Shown here piece after piece: positions 7,345 to 14,588 of a DNA stretch of 64,000 bases; positions within the stretch are counted from its first letter, which is position 1; each line of letters opens with the position of its first letter. The position numbers were made by a program, and so were the translations under genes. The DNA comes from an uncultured Colwellia sp. (GTDB taxonomy: Bacteria; Pseudomonadota; Gammaproteobacteria; Enterobacterales; Alteromonadaceae): contig CAJXQJ010000011.1 of NCBI GenBank assembly GCA_913058245.1, forward strand, positions 58,526-122,525, written 5' to 3'. Under the pieces are notes generated by a model that saw only the letters and a list, made by a program, of their open reading frames with translations, was not told the origin of the DNA and made no database searches.

Positions 7345-8598
7345 ATGCCAGGGTATTTAAGTAAAATTAAAACTAGAATTCCGCACTCATCTAAAGAAGT
7401 TGATATTAATATTGAAGGAAAAAATTTGATATTAACAGGCGGTAATGGTTGCGGTAAAACACAGCTGATTGAATTCATCTTCAGTCGACTATACGATAAG
7501 GTAGTTCTCAAAAATAACGAAAATTTAAGTGATATAAGAGATAGGCTTACTGCCAATAAAATAGCTCTTTCAAAAGTAGGTCCAGCGCATCAGCACTATG
7601 AACATTATTTGAAGGAAATTGATATTCTAACAAAACAGTTAGAGGAAAGTGAAAATCCATCAATACAGCTCGATAGATTAGATGAATATGTAGTTGGGTA
7701 TGGCAACTACACCACTATTTTATCTAAATTTGATGCAATGAGAAAATCAGATATTATCCAACCTTCTTCAGTTACAAATTTAGATAAACTACGAATTCAT
7801 GATAAAGAGTCAGAGAAAAAGCATATTAGTAAAACGACCTCTTCTATGTTTGAAGAATTTTTGGTCTCTAATATTGCAAATCAAGCTTTTTCAGAATCAA
7901 AAAAAATAATGAACGAACCAGAAGAAGCCAAACGAATTGAAAAATGGTTTAATAAGCTTGATAAGGATCTACAAGACCTATTTGAAGATGAGTTTCTTTC
8001 CCTAAAATTTGATTCTGACTCGTTTACATTCAAAATTCATCAAACTGATAAAGACCCATACACCTTTCAGACATTATCTTCTGGTTTTTCATCGATTATG
8101 GCTATTTATGCTGATCTGATAACTAAAGTTTCTTTACGATCTATTGATCCAGAAAACTTAACTGGTATTGTTATAATTGATGAAATTGATGCTCATCTTC
8201 ACGTGTCTTTGCAGAAGAAAGTTCTGGCGTTTTTTTCAACTTCTTTTCCAAAAGTACAATTTATCGTTACCACTCATTCTCCTTTTGTGGTTTCATCCAT
8301 CGACAATGCTGTTATATATGATTTATCAACATGCCAACAAGTTGAAGATCTTTCAATGTATTCATACGAGTCAATCTTAGAAGGAGTTTTCGGAGTTCTC
8401 CCAATTTCTTCAATTTTACAAGACGAAATAGAACAATTGGGTAAGCTACTTAAGGAAAAGCCTTTAAATGTCAGTGATATAGAGGGGTTGTTAAAAAGAA
8501 TACCTAAAGATGAAAACGTTTTAGATGCGGAGTCATTATATTTTGTTAAATCAGCAAATATTGCAATTAGTAGAGCAAAGAGGCGGTTAGATGTTTAA
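7345..8598 (+). CDS. ptuA: Septu-type anti-phage ATPase PtuA
   Basis: This 417-aa SMC/ABC-like ATPase has Walker A GGNGCGKT at residues 32-39, a charged helical middle (about 60-230) in place of a long coiled coil, a signature-like LSSGFSSIMAIYADL near 250, Walker B IVIIDEIDAH (D279, E280) and the switch histidine in VTTHSPFV (H311). That order fits OLD/PtuA-style defence ATPases. It overlaps the HNH nuclease gene by eight bases, the two-gene layout of Septu. In characterised Septu systems PtuA and PtuB form a complex that degrades nucleic acid upon infection. Start ATG 7345 follows AAGGAA. No reverse transcriptase or retron RNA is seen nearby, so this is a stand-alone pair, not a retron effector. 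Confidence 0.85.
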   Translation: MPGYLSKIKTRIPHSSKEVDINIEGKNLILTGGNGCGKTQLIEFIFSRLYDKVVLKNNENLSDIRDRLTANKIALSKVGPAHQHYEHYLKEIDILTKQLEESENPSIQLDRLDEYVVGYGNYTTILSKFDAMRKSDIIQPSSVTNLDKLRIHDKESEKKHISKTTSSMFEEFLVSNIANQAFSESKKIMNEPEEAKRIEKWFNKLDKDLQDLFEDEFLSLKFDSDSFTFKIHQTDKDPYTFQTLSSGFSSIMAIYADLITKVSLRSIDPENLTGIVIIDEIDAHLHVSLQKKVLAFFSTSFPKVQFIVTTHSPFVVSSIDNAVIYDLSTCQQVEDLSMYSYESILEGVFGVLPISSILQDEIEQLGKLLKEKPLNVSDIEGLLKRIPKDENVLDAESLYFVKSANIAISRAKRRLDV

Positions 8599-9253
8599 TG
8601 TATTAAGGAATGAAGCCGCGCCTATATCACTAGAAAACAGACAAAGCTACAGTGGAGAAGATGTTTGGGATGCCTTAAGTCGCGTTTTTAATAAAAAGTG
8701 TTACATCTGCGAAACTAAAGAGCCAAGTGATATAAATGTAGAGCATTTTGAGCCACATCGAGGTGACCCCGATAAAAAATTTGATTGGGATAACTTATAT
8801 TTCTCTTGCGGTCGTTGTAATAATATTAAATTAGCTAGATATGATGAATTAATCGATTGTTGTGATCCAAGCATAGATGTATTAAGAGCGATCAAGCACG
8901 TCCCTCCTGTTACACCTTATGCTAAGTCTTTAAGAATAGAGCCTCAGCTTGAGGATGAAAAAACAAAATTAACAGCTGAATTGATTGAAAAAGTATTCAA
9001 CAGCACGCACACGCCGAATAAAACTGTTTCAGCATCATTTCTAAGAAAAAGAGTTTTTCAACAGTTCAATTTATTTTTAGATTTACAGCGTGATTACTTT
9101 GATGAACTAACTTTATCTGCTGAGAAAGAGACTACTATTGAACGTATGAAATTATTAATTAATTCTTCATCTCAATATAGTGCATTTATTAGCTGGTGTG
9201 TTTTGGATGATGATGAACTAGCACCATTATTAAATGATTTTATTGGCTTTTAA
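8591..9253 (+). CDS. ptuB: Septu-type HNH endonuclease PtuB
   Basis: The 220-aa protein carries a zinc-framed HNH nuclease: CYIC (C37, C40), VEHFEPHR (H52), then DWDNLYFSCGRCNN with N68, C73, C76 and N77. This arrangement matches the HNH proteins of Septu and of retron-linked Ptu pairs (the TIGR02646-type group as I recall it). The C-terminal half is helical and likely docks to PtuA. ATG 8591 lies inside the ptuA end, so translation is coupled. The stop is just before a degraded attC. Function as DNA or RNA cleaving partner is inferred from the family. Confidence 0.85.
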   Translation: MFNVLRNEAAPISLENRQSYSGEDVWDALSRVFNKKCYICETKEPSDINVEHFEPHRGDPDKKFDWDNLYFSCGRCNNIKLARYDELIDCCDPSIDVLRAIKHVPPVTPYAKSLRIEPQLEDEKTKLTAELIEKVFNSTHTPNKTVSASFLRKRVFQQFNLFLDLQRDYFDELTLSAEKETTIERMKLLINSSSQYSAFISWCVLDDDELAPLLNDFIGF

Positions 9254-9255
9254 GT

Positions 9256-9342
9256 CTAACCTACATAATGATTTTAAGTTAGATTCGTAAATTCTGCGTC
9301 TACATTTTAGCAAGCATTACTCGCTGTTTAAAATGGTTATAT
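9256..9342 (+). repeat. Degenerate terminal attC
   Basis: After ptuB, TCTAACCTAC, GATTCGTAAATTCTGCGT, CTACATTTTAGCAAGCATTA and GGTTATATAG follow in the order and spacing of attC parts seen at sites 2 and 6, but the inner stem CCCCTTA..GGGGC is lost. The core remnant is GTTATAT at 9336-9342. It marks the end of the array. Confidence 0.55.
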
Positions 9343-9458
9343 AGAGCATTGACTATTAGATTTTTGCTTAAGCTAACAACAGTTTGCTTAAGCCACAATC
9401 TATGCAGTTTAGTGTGTGCACTTTTCTTTTTAGACACTTTTGTATTTTTGCTTTTTAA

Positions 9459-9715
9459 TCACATTCTTTGACCTGACCAGACTACACGGGCAATTAATTC
9501 TATATCAGTTCCATTTAAATGCTTTTTGTTAATTTCCCATGGCTCGTACATGTTGCTATCAGATTTAACTTTGATAGCTAAATAATTGCACTGAACCGGG
9601 TAATGACTTTAAGCGTTTAACTAATAAGTTGTTGTTGTGACGCATTACGTAAATGCCGTCATTCTTTAATCTTTTGTATATGCTAGCATTTTTAGACAAA
9701 CTCAAAAGCAGAAAT
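9459..9715 (-). pseudogene. Frameshifted C-terminal relic of an S24/LexA-like phage repressor
   Basis: Reading the minus strand, one frame gives SIYKRLKNDGIYVMRHNNNL, then LVKRLKSLPGSVQLFSY, and the next frame gives IKVKSDSNMYEPWEI, then NGTDIELIARVVWSGQRM and a stop at 9459. Together this is the C-terminal catalytic-fold part of phage C1/LexA-like S24 regulators: GIYV, LLVKRL with the lysine in its usual place, SDN-type turn, and the final RVVW. There is one frame change near 9570, and no N-terminal HTH is visible upstream. It lies next to dusA, a recognised integration site, so it is probably left from a vanished prophage or island. Confidence 0.7.
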
Positions 9716-9791
9716 TATTGATATTTTTGTTTCTATGCTTTCTTATAAATTTTGCTTAACTCTTTTTAGCACATGTTTTAGATTCTCAGTG

Positions 9792-9797
9792 TATAAT
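9792..9797 (+). promoter_or_regulatory. -10 box before dusA
   Basis: A consensus TATAAT preceded by TG-like context (GTGTATAAT) lies about 80 bases before the chosen GTG start. No convincing -35 box sits at 17 bases. The extended -10 may compensate. Confidence 0.45.
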
Positions 9798-9879
9798 CGC
9801 GTTGTTTTTATGATGTGTGTTGTCATCATTAGTTATATCACGCGAATCGTTAATAAAGTACATCGAACAAGGTAGAAAA

Positions 9880-10896
9880 GTGTCTAGCTCAGTAAAGCCA
9901 TTAAGCTCAACAAATTCAATAAGTCACAAGCTTTCCATTGCACCCATGCTGGATTGGACAGATCGTCATTGTCGGTATTTTTACCGTGTAATGTCGAAGC
10001 AAACGGTGCTGTACACTGAAATGGTAACTACTGGCGCTATTCTATTTGGTAAGGGAAATTACCTAGAATATAACGAGCAAGAGCATCCTGTTGTGTTACA
10101 ACTTGGTGGTAGTGACGTAAAAGCGATGACAGAATGCGCGAAAATTGCTGAGCAGCATGGCTACGATGAAATTAACATTAACGTTGGTTGCCCGTCAGAC
10201 CGCGTGCAAAATGGTATGTTTGGCGCATGTTTAATGGCAGAGCCACAGTTAGTTGCTGATTGTGTTACAAGTATGCAAAATGCCACTAATGTGCCGGTTA
10301 CGGTAAAATCGCGTATTGGTATTGATGACTTAGACAGTTATGAGTTCTTACATAAGTTTTTAACAACGGTAAGTGCGGCAGGGTGCCAGCATTTTATTAT
10401 TCATGCGCGCAAAGCCTGGTTAAGTGGTTTAAGTCCTAAGCAAAATAGAGATATTCCGCCGTTGGATTACCAAAGAGTTTACCAAGTGAAGCGTGATTTT
10501 CCTGAGTTAGAAATATCGATTAATGGTGGTATTAAAAGCTTTGCTGAAGCTAATGAACATATGCAGCATATTGATGGCGTAATGATAGGCCGAGAAGTTT
10601 ATCAAAACCCTTATATGTTAGCTGAGGCTGACAATGCTATTTGGCAAGCCAACACTGCTGTTAAGTCTCGACAAGCTATTGTTGATGAAATGGCTGAATA
10701 TATTGATCGCAACGTTGCCAATGGTGGCCGTGCCTGGCATGTTATTAGGCATATGCTTGGGCTGTGTAATGGCTTAGCTGGAGCCAAGCAGTTTCGTCGC
10801 TTTTTAAGTGAGAATTGTAGTGGCAAAGAAGTTACTGGTGATATTTTGCATCAGGCATTTGCCAATGTTAAAAACTTAAATCCAGATCTAAACTAA
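9880..10896 (+). CDS. dusA: tRNA-dihydrouridine(20/20a) synthase DusA
   Basis: This flavoenzyme reduces uridine 20/20a in the tRNA D-loop using NADPH. Diagnostic DusA segments are present: APMLDWTDRHCRYFYR near residue 22, LYTEMVTTGA, NVGCPSDRVQNGMFGACLM with the catalytic cysteine in GCPS, KSRIGID, HARKAWLSGLSPKQNR, and SINGGIKS, GVMIGREVYQNPY for FMN binding. I place the start at GTG 9880, which leaves about 20 residues before the core as in E. coli; the frame opens further up to GTG 9817, where no ribosome-binding site is seen. It abuts the integron end and an S24 relic, in line with its known use as an insertion site. A terminator follows at 10973. Confidence 0.95.
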   Translation: MSSSVKPLSSTNSISHKLSIAPMLDWTDRHCRYFYRVMSKQTVLYTEMVTTGAILFGKGNYLEYNEQEHPVVLQLGGSDVKAMTECAKIAEQHGYDEININVGCPSDRVQNGMFGACLMAEPQLVADCVTSMQNATNVPVTVKSRIGIDDLDSYEFLHKFLTTVSAAGCQHFIIHARKAWLSGLSPKQNRDIPPLDYQRVYQVKRDFPELEISINGGIKSFAEANEHMQHIDGVMIGREVYQNPYMLAEADNAIWQANTAVKSRQAIVDEMAEYIDRNVANGGRAWHVIRHMLGLCNGLAGAKQFRRFLSENCSGKEVTGDILHQAFANVKNLNPDLN

Positions 10897-10972
10897 TAGC
10901 TATTGGCTTTTAATTATTGTTGATTGATAGCTAGCCCGCAATATACGTATGTCTCGATTTCGGTAAGTCATT

Positions 10973-10997
10973 TCCCGATATCGGGACATTTTTTTTG
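10973..10997 (+). terminator. Rho-independent terminator after dusA
   Basis: A perfect 14-base palindrome TCCCGATATCGGGA is followed by CA and eight T residues. It lies 77 bases past the dusA stop and separates dusA from the sigma-54 unit. Confidence 0.8.
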
Positions 10998-11142
10998 GTT
11001 TTTATCAGAAACTCTCTAATTCACTATTAATTAGTAAATTTAACCACATTGCCCGTAAAACAGGGTGTTTTTAACAAATACAGAAAAATTGTAAAAATTA
11101 AATTCAATTTAAAAACAGTAGGTTAACTTTTTTTTCGATCCT

Positions 11143-11158
11143 TGGCACAACCTTTGTA
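11143..11158 (+). promoter_or_regulatory. Sigma-54 (-24/-12) promoter of the 37-aa peptide gene
   Basis: TGGCAC, five bases, TTGTA matches the sigma-54 consensus TGGCAC-N5-TTGCW with one change. It lies 72 bases before the ATG at 11230. Nearly the same element (TTGGCACA then CTTTGTAA or CTTGTAAT) stands before the psp operon at 12708, so both are probably driven by the same activator, PspF by analogy. PspF itself is not in the window. Confidence 0.7.
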
Positions 11159-11229
11159 AGTGTTTGTGCAACTTAATTAGTAACAAATTAAAAATGTTAC
11201 TTTAAAAACTGCTTAAAAGGATTGATGCA

Positions 11230-11343
11230 ATGCCAAGTTTAACCATGTTATTTACTCTATTTATGTTGCCAGGTGTATGTATGTTAGCAACGTCTTTTGT
11301 TGTGGCTCGTTTAGAGCAAGGTAAAAAATCTTTATTGTCGTAA
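11230..11343 (+). CDS. 37-aa single-pass membrane peptide under sigma-54-type control
   Basis: The ORF is preceded by AAAAGGATTG, giving AAGGA seven to eight bases before ATG 11230. The peptide is MPSLTMLFTLFMLPGVCMLA followed by TSFVVARLEQGKKSLLS: one hydrophobic helix (about 3-26) then a basic cytoplasmic tail. It has its own sigma-54 promoter and its own terminator, whose stem includes the stop codon. I see no similarity to PspG of E. coli, which is about twice as long, but location near the psp operon and the shared promoter type suggest an envelope-stress role. Function unknown. Confidence 0.7.
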   Translation: MPSLTMLFTLFMLPGVCMLATSFVVARLEQGKKSLLS

Positions 11344-11380
11344 GGTAAGTTTGAGACTAAACCTTGCGGCATTTTTATTT
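11337..11380 (+). terminator. Terminator of the 37-aa peptide gene
   Basis: GTCGTAAGG (11337-11345) pairs, with G-U wobbles, with CCTTGCGGC (11362-11370), followed by ATTTTTATTTT. The left arm contains the stop codon of the peptide. Confidence 0.6.
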
Positions 11381-11582
11381 TAAGGCTGATGTACGCCATT
11401 GCCTAACGACTTATTATACTAAAATACTCTCCATTATTTCTCCATGTTACTTTGCTGATTGCTGCCAAACTAAAGACTATTTCAAACTAATTTGAATAGA
11501 ATCCCTAACATTTACTAGCACTGTACATTCTGTTTAAACTCGGTTAATTTTGCTTAATGTTACTCAGCATAGCGTTATTAAA

Positions 11583-12443
11583 ATGACTCATTTTCAACAG
11601 TTAATTTCTTGTATTGATTTACATTCTATTTTAGATAGATCCGATTTAGTGCTGCTAGATGCCAGTATTCCCCCTGTAGGTAATATGAAAGCTGCTGAAT
11701 TTAGCTGGCCAACGCATGCTATTCCTAATGCACGTCGCTTCGACTTAAATAAAGACTTCTCTGATCTTGATAGCCAATTACCTCATACTATGCCGTCAGC
11801 TGACCATTTTGAGCGTGCAGCGCAAGCATTGGGTATTAATCAGCAAAGCCAAATTGTAATTTATGATGATCTTGGTTTGTTTTCAGCTGCTAGAGCTTGG
11901 TATATGTTCAAAGCCATGGGCCATAAAAATGTGGCAGTATTAGACGGTGGTTTACCTTACTGGGTTAAAATGAATAAACCGTTAGTAAGTGCCGAGAACA
12001 ACCTTAAAGTAGCAAGTAAATTACTAACAGGAGACTTTATTGCAAAGGCTAACGAAAATTACTTTTGTGATTGGCAGGAAATTGAAAAACAAACCCAGCA
12101 ACAAACTGAATTAATACTTGATGCTAGAGCCAATGCTCGCTTTAAAGGCGAGGCTGCAGAGCCACGTGCGGGTGTGCGTAGTGGTCATATTCCAAATTCT
12201 AAAAACTTACCTTTTAGTGACTTACTAATAGAAGGTGTGTTTAAAAGCACTGATGATGTGGTTGAAATATTTAAAAGGTTAAATGCAAATAATAAACCTA
12301 TGATTATGAGCTGTGGCTCTGGCGTTACCGCATGTGTGCTCGCACTAGCTGCTAATATTAGCGGTTTACATGATGTGCGTGTTTACGATGGTTCATGGAG
12401 CGAATGGGGGTCACTTGAACATACAAAGGTCGACAAGGGCTAG
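11583..12443 (+). CDS. sseA: 3-mercaptopyruvate sulfurtransferase (tandem rhodanese)
   Basis: Two rhodanese domains fill the 286 residues. The N-terminal, inactive domain has VLLDASIPPVGN and ARRFDLNKDFSD; the C-terminal domain has LILDARANARFKGEAAEPR, GHIPNSKNLPF and the active loop SCGSGVTAC. CGSGVTA is the mercaptopyruvate-type loop; thiosulfate rhodaneses have CRKGVTA-like loops. It moves sulfur from 3-mercaptopyruvate to acceptors in the cytoplasm. Start is taken at ATG 11583 (MTHFQQLIS), the first ATG near the domain; an upstream TTG at 11550 is possible. A terminator follows. Confidence 0.85.
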   Translation: MTHFQQLISCIDLHSILDRSDLVLLDASIPPVGNMKAAEFSWPTHAIPNARRFDLNKDFSDLDSQLPHTMPSADHFERAAQALGINQQSQIVIYDDLGLFSAARAWYMFKAMGHKNVAVLDGGLPYWVKMNKPLVSAENNLKVASKLLTGDFIAKANENYFCDWQEIEKQTQQQTELILDARANARFKGEAAEPRAGVRSGHIPNSKNLPFSDLLIEGVFKSTDDVVEIFKRLNANNKPMIMSCGSGVTACVLALAANISGLHDVRVYDGSWSEWGSLEHTKVDKG

Positions 12444-12490
12444 TTGCCACTATAAGTTTAACTCCTACTTAGCTAATAAAGCTTAAATTG

Positions 12491-12521
12491 ATGGCAGTAG
12501 CCTAGCTGCCATTTTCTATTT
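12491..12521 (+). terminator. Terminator after sseA
   Basis: ATGGCAG (12491-12497) and CTGCCAT (12505-12511) form a stem with a seven-base loop, followed by TTTCTATTTTTAT. Confidence 0.65.
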
Positions 12522-12707
12522 TTATCTTACTTTCTGTTCAGCATTTTCAATTCAATTTTATTCTTTAATATCGGTTGGTCAATTTAACCAATGGTAGTGA
12601 TTATATTGACCACATTTTCGTGTGACATATTATGTCTCATGAGGGTGGCTTTTATTGATAAAATTAAAAAGCCTTTTATAACAGGTGCTTAAAAGTTTTT
12701 TAGCAAT

Positions 12708-12723
12708 TGGCACAGCACTTGTA
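12708..12723 (+). promoter_or_regulatory. Sigma-54 promoter of the psp operon
   Basis: TGGCAC-AGCAC-TTGTA matches the -24/-12 consensus and lies 73 bases before the first gene of the operon. Upstream, at about 12570-12640, are candidate activator sites: TTGGTCAATTTAACCAA and GACATATTATGTC, both inverted repeats. In other bacteria PspF binds upstream of pspA and needs sigma-54; that assignment here is by analogy. Confidence 0.7.
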
Positions 12724-12795
12724 ATAGTAATATCAGAAATCAACAAGAAGAGTTAACAGTTAGCTTTTCATGTGACAGACATAAGGATATTCATA

Positions 12796-13089
12796 ATGAA
12801 ACTATTACAAAGTAAACGCACTTTAAGCACCGTTTTATTATCTTGTACGTTGCTATTTACAGTAGGTGCTTCGGCACAAGAAGCTTCACTGGAAAGAAGC
12901 TTAGCAGCAACGGTACAGGCACAAGGACAAAAGGTTGCACGTGATTTATCTGCAGAACTTTCAAATTCAATTAAAGCTGAGCTGCAACGATTTTCAATGC
13001 GCTACACCTTAGTAAGCAGTCAAGACGTGGCAGCAGTTACCAAGCAAAGTAAATTACGTCAACAAAAACAACAAACTTCAGAAGAGTAA
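12796..13089 (+). CDS. Secreted 97-aa protein, first gene of the psp operon
   Basis: ATG 12796 follows AAGGATATTC. Residues 1-25 (MKLLQSKRTLSTVLLSCTLL then FTVGASAQ) form a signal peptide with an Ala-x-Ala-like cut. The mature part (about 72 aa) is helical and polar, with heptad-like Ala/Leu spacing (LERSLAATVQAQGQKVARDL) and a Q/K-rich end. It is 13 bases before pspA and right after the sigma-54 promoter. No standard Psp protein matches; it may sense or buffer envelope stress on the periplasmic side, which is speculation. Confidence 0.75.
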   Translation: MKLLQSKRTLSTVLLSCTLLFTVGASAQEASLERSLAATVQAQGQKVARDLSAELSNSIKAELQRFSMRYTLVSSQDVAAVTKQSKLRQQKQQTSEE

Positions 13090-13102
13090 TAGGAGAAAAA
13101 CC

Positions 13103-13765
13103 ATGGGCATGTTTTCACGATTCACAGATATTGTTAACGCGAACATTAATTCAATGTTAGATAAAGCAGAAAACCCTGAAAAAATGATTAAGTTGATTAT
13201 TCAGGAAATGGAAGAGACTCTGGTTGAAGTACGTTCAACAGCCGCGAAACACATTGCGGAAAAGAAAACGGTAATGCGCAATATTCGTGATATGGAAAGT
13301 CGTGTTGCCAACTGGCAGCAAAAAGCCGAGCTAGCGTTAACTAAAGGCCGAGAAGACTTAGCAAAGTCGGCACTTGTAGAAAAGCAAAGTTGTGCGCAAA
13401 AGCTTGCTGAATTTAATGAAGAGTTAAGCCAGTTTGATGAGTTTTTAACAGCGGTTCAGCAAGACGGACAGCGCTTACAAGATAAGCTAAGTGAAGCAAA
13501 ACGTAAGCAAGAAGCCTATGCAATGCGTCAACAGTCAGCTGAAGTTCGTTTGAAAGTTCGTGAAAAAGCGGCGGTTTACAATATTGATGAAGCTATTAGT
13601 AAGTTTGAGCGCTATCAGCAAAAGATTGATCGAGTAGAGGCAGAAGTTGAAGCTTATGACATGACAACTGCAAAAGACTTAGACAGCCAGTTTCGTGAGC
13701 TAGAAACTAATGAAAATATCGAGCAAGAGCTTGAGCAACTTAAGAAAAAAGTTGTTAACGGTTAA
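13103..13765 (+). CDS. pspA: Phage shock protein A
   Basis: PspA is the peripheral membrane protein of the Psp response; it coats damaged inner membrane and, in enterics, restrains PspF. The 220 residues match the family length. The N-terminal amphipathic helix MGMFSRFTDIVNANINSMLD is followed by KAENPEKMIKLIIQEMEETL and a continuous coiled coil to about residue 190 (KHIAEKKTVMRNIRDMESRV, ALVEKQSCAQKLAEFNEEL, VRLKVREKAAVYNIDEAISK). AGGAG precedes ATG 13103. It sits second in a sigma-54 operon ahead of a small membrane peptide and PspC. Confidence 0.97.
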   Translation: MGMFSRFTDIVNANINSMLDKAENPEKMIKLIIQEMEETLVEVRSTAAKHIAEKKTVMRNIRDMESRVANWQQKAELALTKGREDLAKSALVEKQSCAQKLAEFNEELSQFDEFLTAVQQDGQRLQDKLSEAKRKQEAYAMRQQSAEVRLKVREKAAVYNIDEAISKFERYQQKIDRVEAEVEAYDMTTAKDLDSQFRELETNENIEQELEQLKKKVVNG

Positions 13766-13785
13766 GAGATAGGCAAGGTATTAAC

Positions 13786-13917
13786 GTGGCATTTTCATCG
13801 TGGTTGATTGCTGGTGTGATGTTTATTACACCAGTGGTTAGCTTCTTTATCGGTGCTGGGCTGCTAGTTTTTTTAAAGTTGATGTTCAAACGCCCCAGAA
13901 TTGGACATGAGGAGTAA
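13786..13917 (+). CDS. 43-aa membrane peptide in the pspB position
   Basis: GTG 13786 opens a frame ending at 13917, four bases before pspC. The peptide is VAFSSWLIAGVMFITPVVSF then FIGAGLLVFLKLMFKRPRIGHEE, one long hydrophobic span and a short basic-acidic tail. It occupies the usual place of pspB between pspA and pspC, but lacks the cytoplasmic coiled segment of E. coli PspB (about 74 aa). The pspC ribosome-binding site GAGGAG overlaps its 3' end, suggesting coupling. Either a reduced PspB or an unrelated small membrane subunit. Confidence 0.65.
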   Translation: MAFSSWLIAGVMFITPVVSFFIGAGLLVFLKLMFKRPRIGHEE

Positions 13918-13920
13918 AGT

Positions 13921-14142
13921 ATGAGTTTTAATCGCGAATATTCAGTAAATAAAACCTTAACGAAAGATACGGTTCACAAGAAGTTATCGGGCGTTTGTGG
14001 TGGTATTGCCAAGCATTATAACGTACCTCGTATTGCGGTTAGAGCTGGCGCTATTGTTGCCTTGCTAATGTTTCCTGTGGCTACTGGCGTTGCCTATTTA
14101 GTTGCAACTTTATTAATGCCATCGAAAATAAGTAAATATTAA
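13921..14142 (+). CDS. pspC: Phage shock protein C, short form
   Basis: The 73-aa protein is essentially one PspC domain: LTKDTVHKKLSGVCGGIAKH (residues 12-31) followed by YNVPRIAVRAGAIVALLMFP and a membrane span ending LLMPSKISKY. E. coli PspC is near 119 aa with an extra leucine-zipper tail, absent here. In the classical system PspC works with PspB at the inner membrane to release PspF from PspA. GAGGAG precedes ATG 13921. Confidence 0.9.
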   Translation: MSFNREYSVNKTLTKDTVHKKLSGVCGGIAKHYNVPRIAVRAGAIVALLMFPVATGVAYLVATLLMPSKISKY

Positions 14143-14208
14143 CCTTCTGTTGTAAGAGTTGTAATTAACTTTAGAGGTTACCAGCGCTTTTATAAAGAGG
14201 GAGAGCCA

Positions 14209-14547
14209 ATGTCATTCTTTAAATCATTATTTTTAGCTATTTTTGCCACGATGTTTTTAACCTATGTTTTAGGTGCAAGTTTGATTGAGCTACTCGATGT
14301 CGACATCTATATTGGTGAACAATTGATTGAACCATTAAAGGCAATTAGTATCTCAGCATTAGTTGTGGTGTTATTGGTGTTGGTTGCATTGGCTATCGCC
14401 ATGAGTGTATTTGGCTCACTAATTTTTGTCGCTATTCTGTTACTAGGTGGCGGCGCTATGTTGTTAATTGGTGTGTTTTGGCCAATTATTTTAATCGCTA
14501 TGGTTATTTGGTTAGTGACGCGAGACAAAAGAGCAGCTCAATATTAG
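14209..14547 (+). CDS. Small hydrophobic membrane protein, psp operon (112 aa)
   Basis: AGGGAGAG precedes ATG 14209. Hydrophobic spans cover residues about 5-27, 42-64 and 65-104, the last ending IILIAMVIWLVTRDKRAAQY. The C-terminal span with a terminal basic cluster recalls the topology of PspG/PspD-like small Psp proteins, but sequence identity is not recognisable by eye. No terminator separates it from pspC. Likely an inner-membrane member of the same stress regulon. Confidence 0.7.
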   Translation: MSFFKSLFLAIFATMFLTYVLGASLIELLDVDIYIGEQLIEPLKAISISALVVVLLVLVALAIAMSVFGSLIFVAILLLGGGAMLLIGVFWPIILIAMVIWLVTRDKRAAQY

Positions 14548-14588
14548 CACCGCTTAATATGACGAATAATAAAAATACAGGACGTAAG

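Larger units (their letters stand above)
1..9342 (+). mobile_element. Distal part of a chromosomal integron cassette array
   Basis: Plus-strand ORFs, each followed by an attC-like site, run from the left edge to about 9342. The sites share an AACAAGC or AATAAGC left end, a variable middle often containing CATTTTAGCCA and CCCCTTA, and a right end with a GTTA core usually after GGCG. Cargo genes are functionally unrelated, as is normal for cassettes. The integrase gene and attI are not in the window; because R'' is left and the GTTA core is right on the plus strand, attI should lie to the left. The array stops at a degenerate attC before dusA. Array identity is seen directly; sedentary (chromosomal) status is inferred from the many cassettes and core-genome flank. 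Confidence 0.9.

Noticed and set aside
7345..9253. Retron with Ptu effectors
   Set aside because: ATPase and HNH pairs also occur with retrons, but no reverse transcriptase gene and no msr/msd-like structure lies beside them within the cassette.
1..9342. CRISPR array
   Set aside because: The repeats here are attC sites and cassette repeats separated by genes of varied length; there is no short regular repeat-spacer pattern.
9254..9880. tRNA gene as integration target near the integron end
   Set aside because: No cloverleaf-like sequence seen; the neighbouring known target is dusA itself.
10921..10999. Small RNA after dusA
   Set aside because: The ATGTCTCGAT and ATCGGGACAT arms plus terminator hinted at a small RNA, but no promoter was found between the dusA stop and the hairpin; kept only as terminator.
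14307..14528. Minus-strand frame opposite the 112-aa membrane protein
   Set aside because: Low-complexity N/T/I-rich shadow of a hydrophobic gene.
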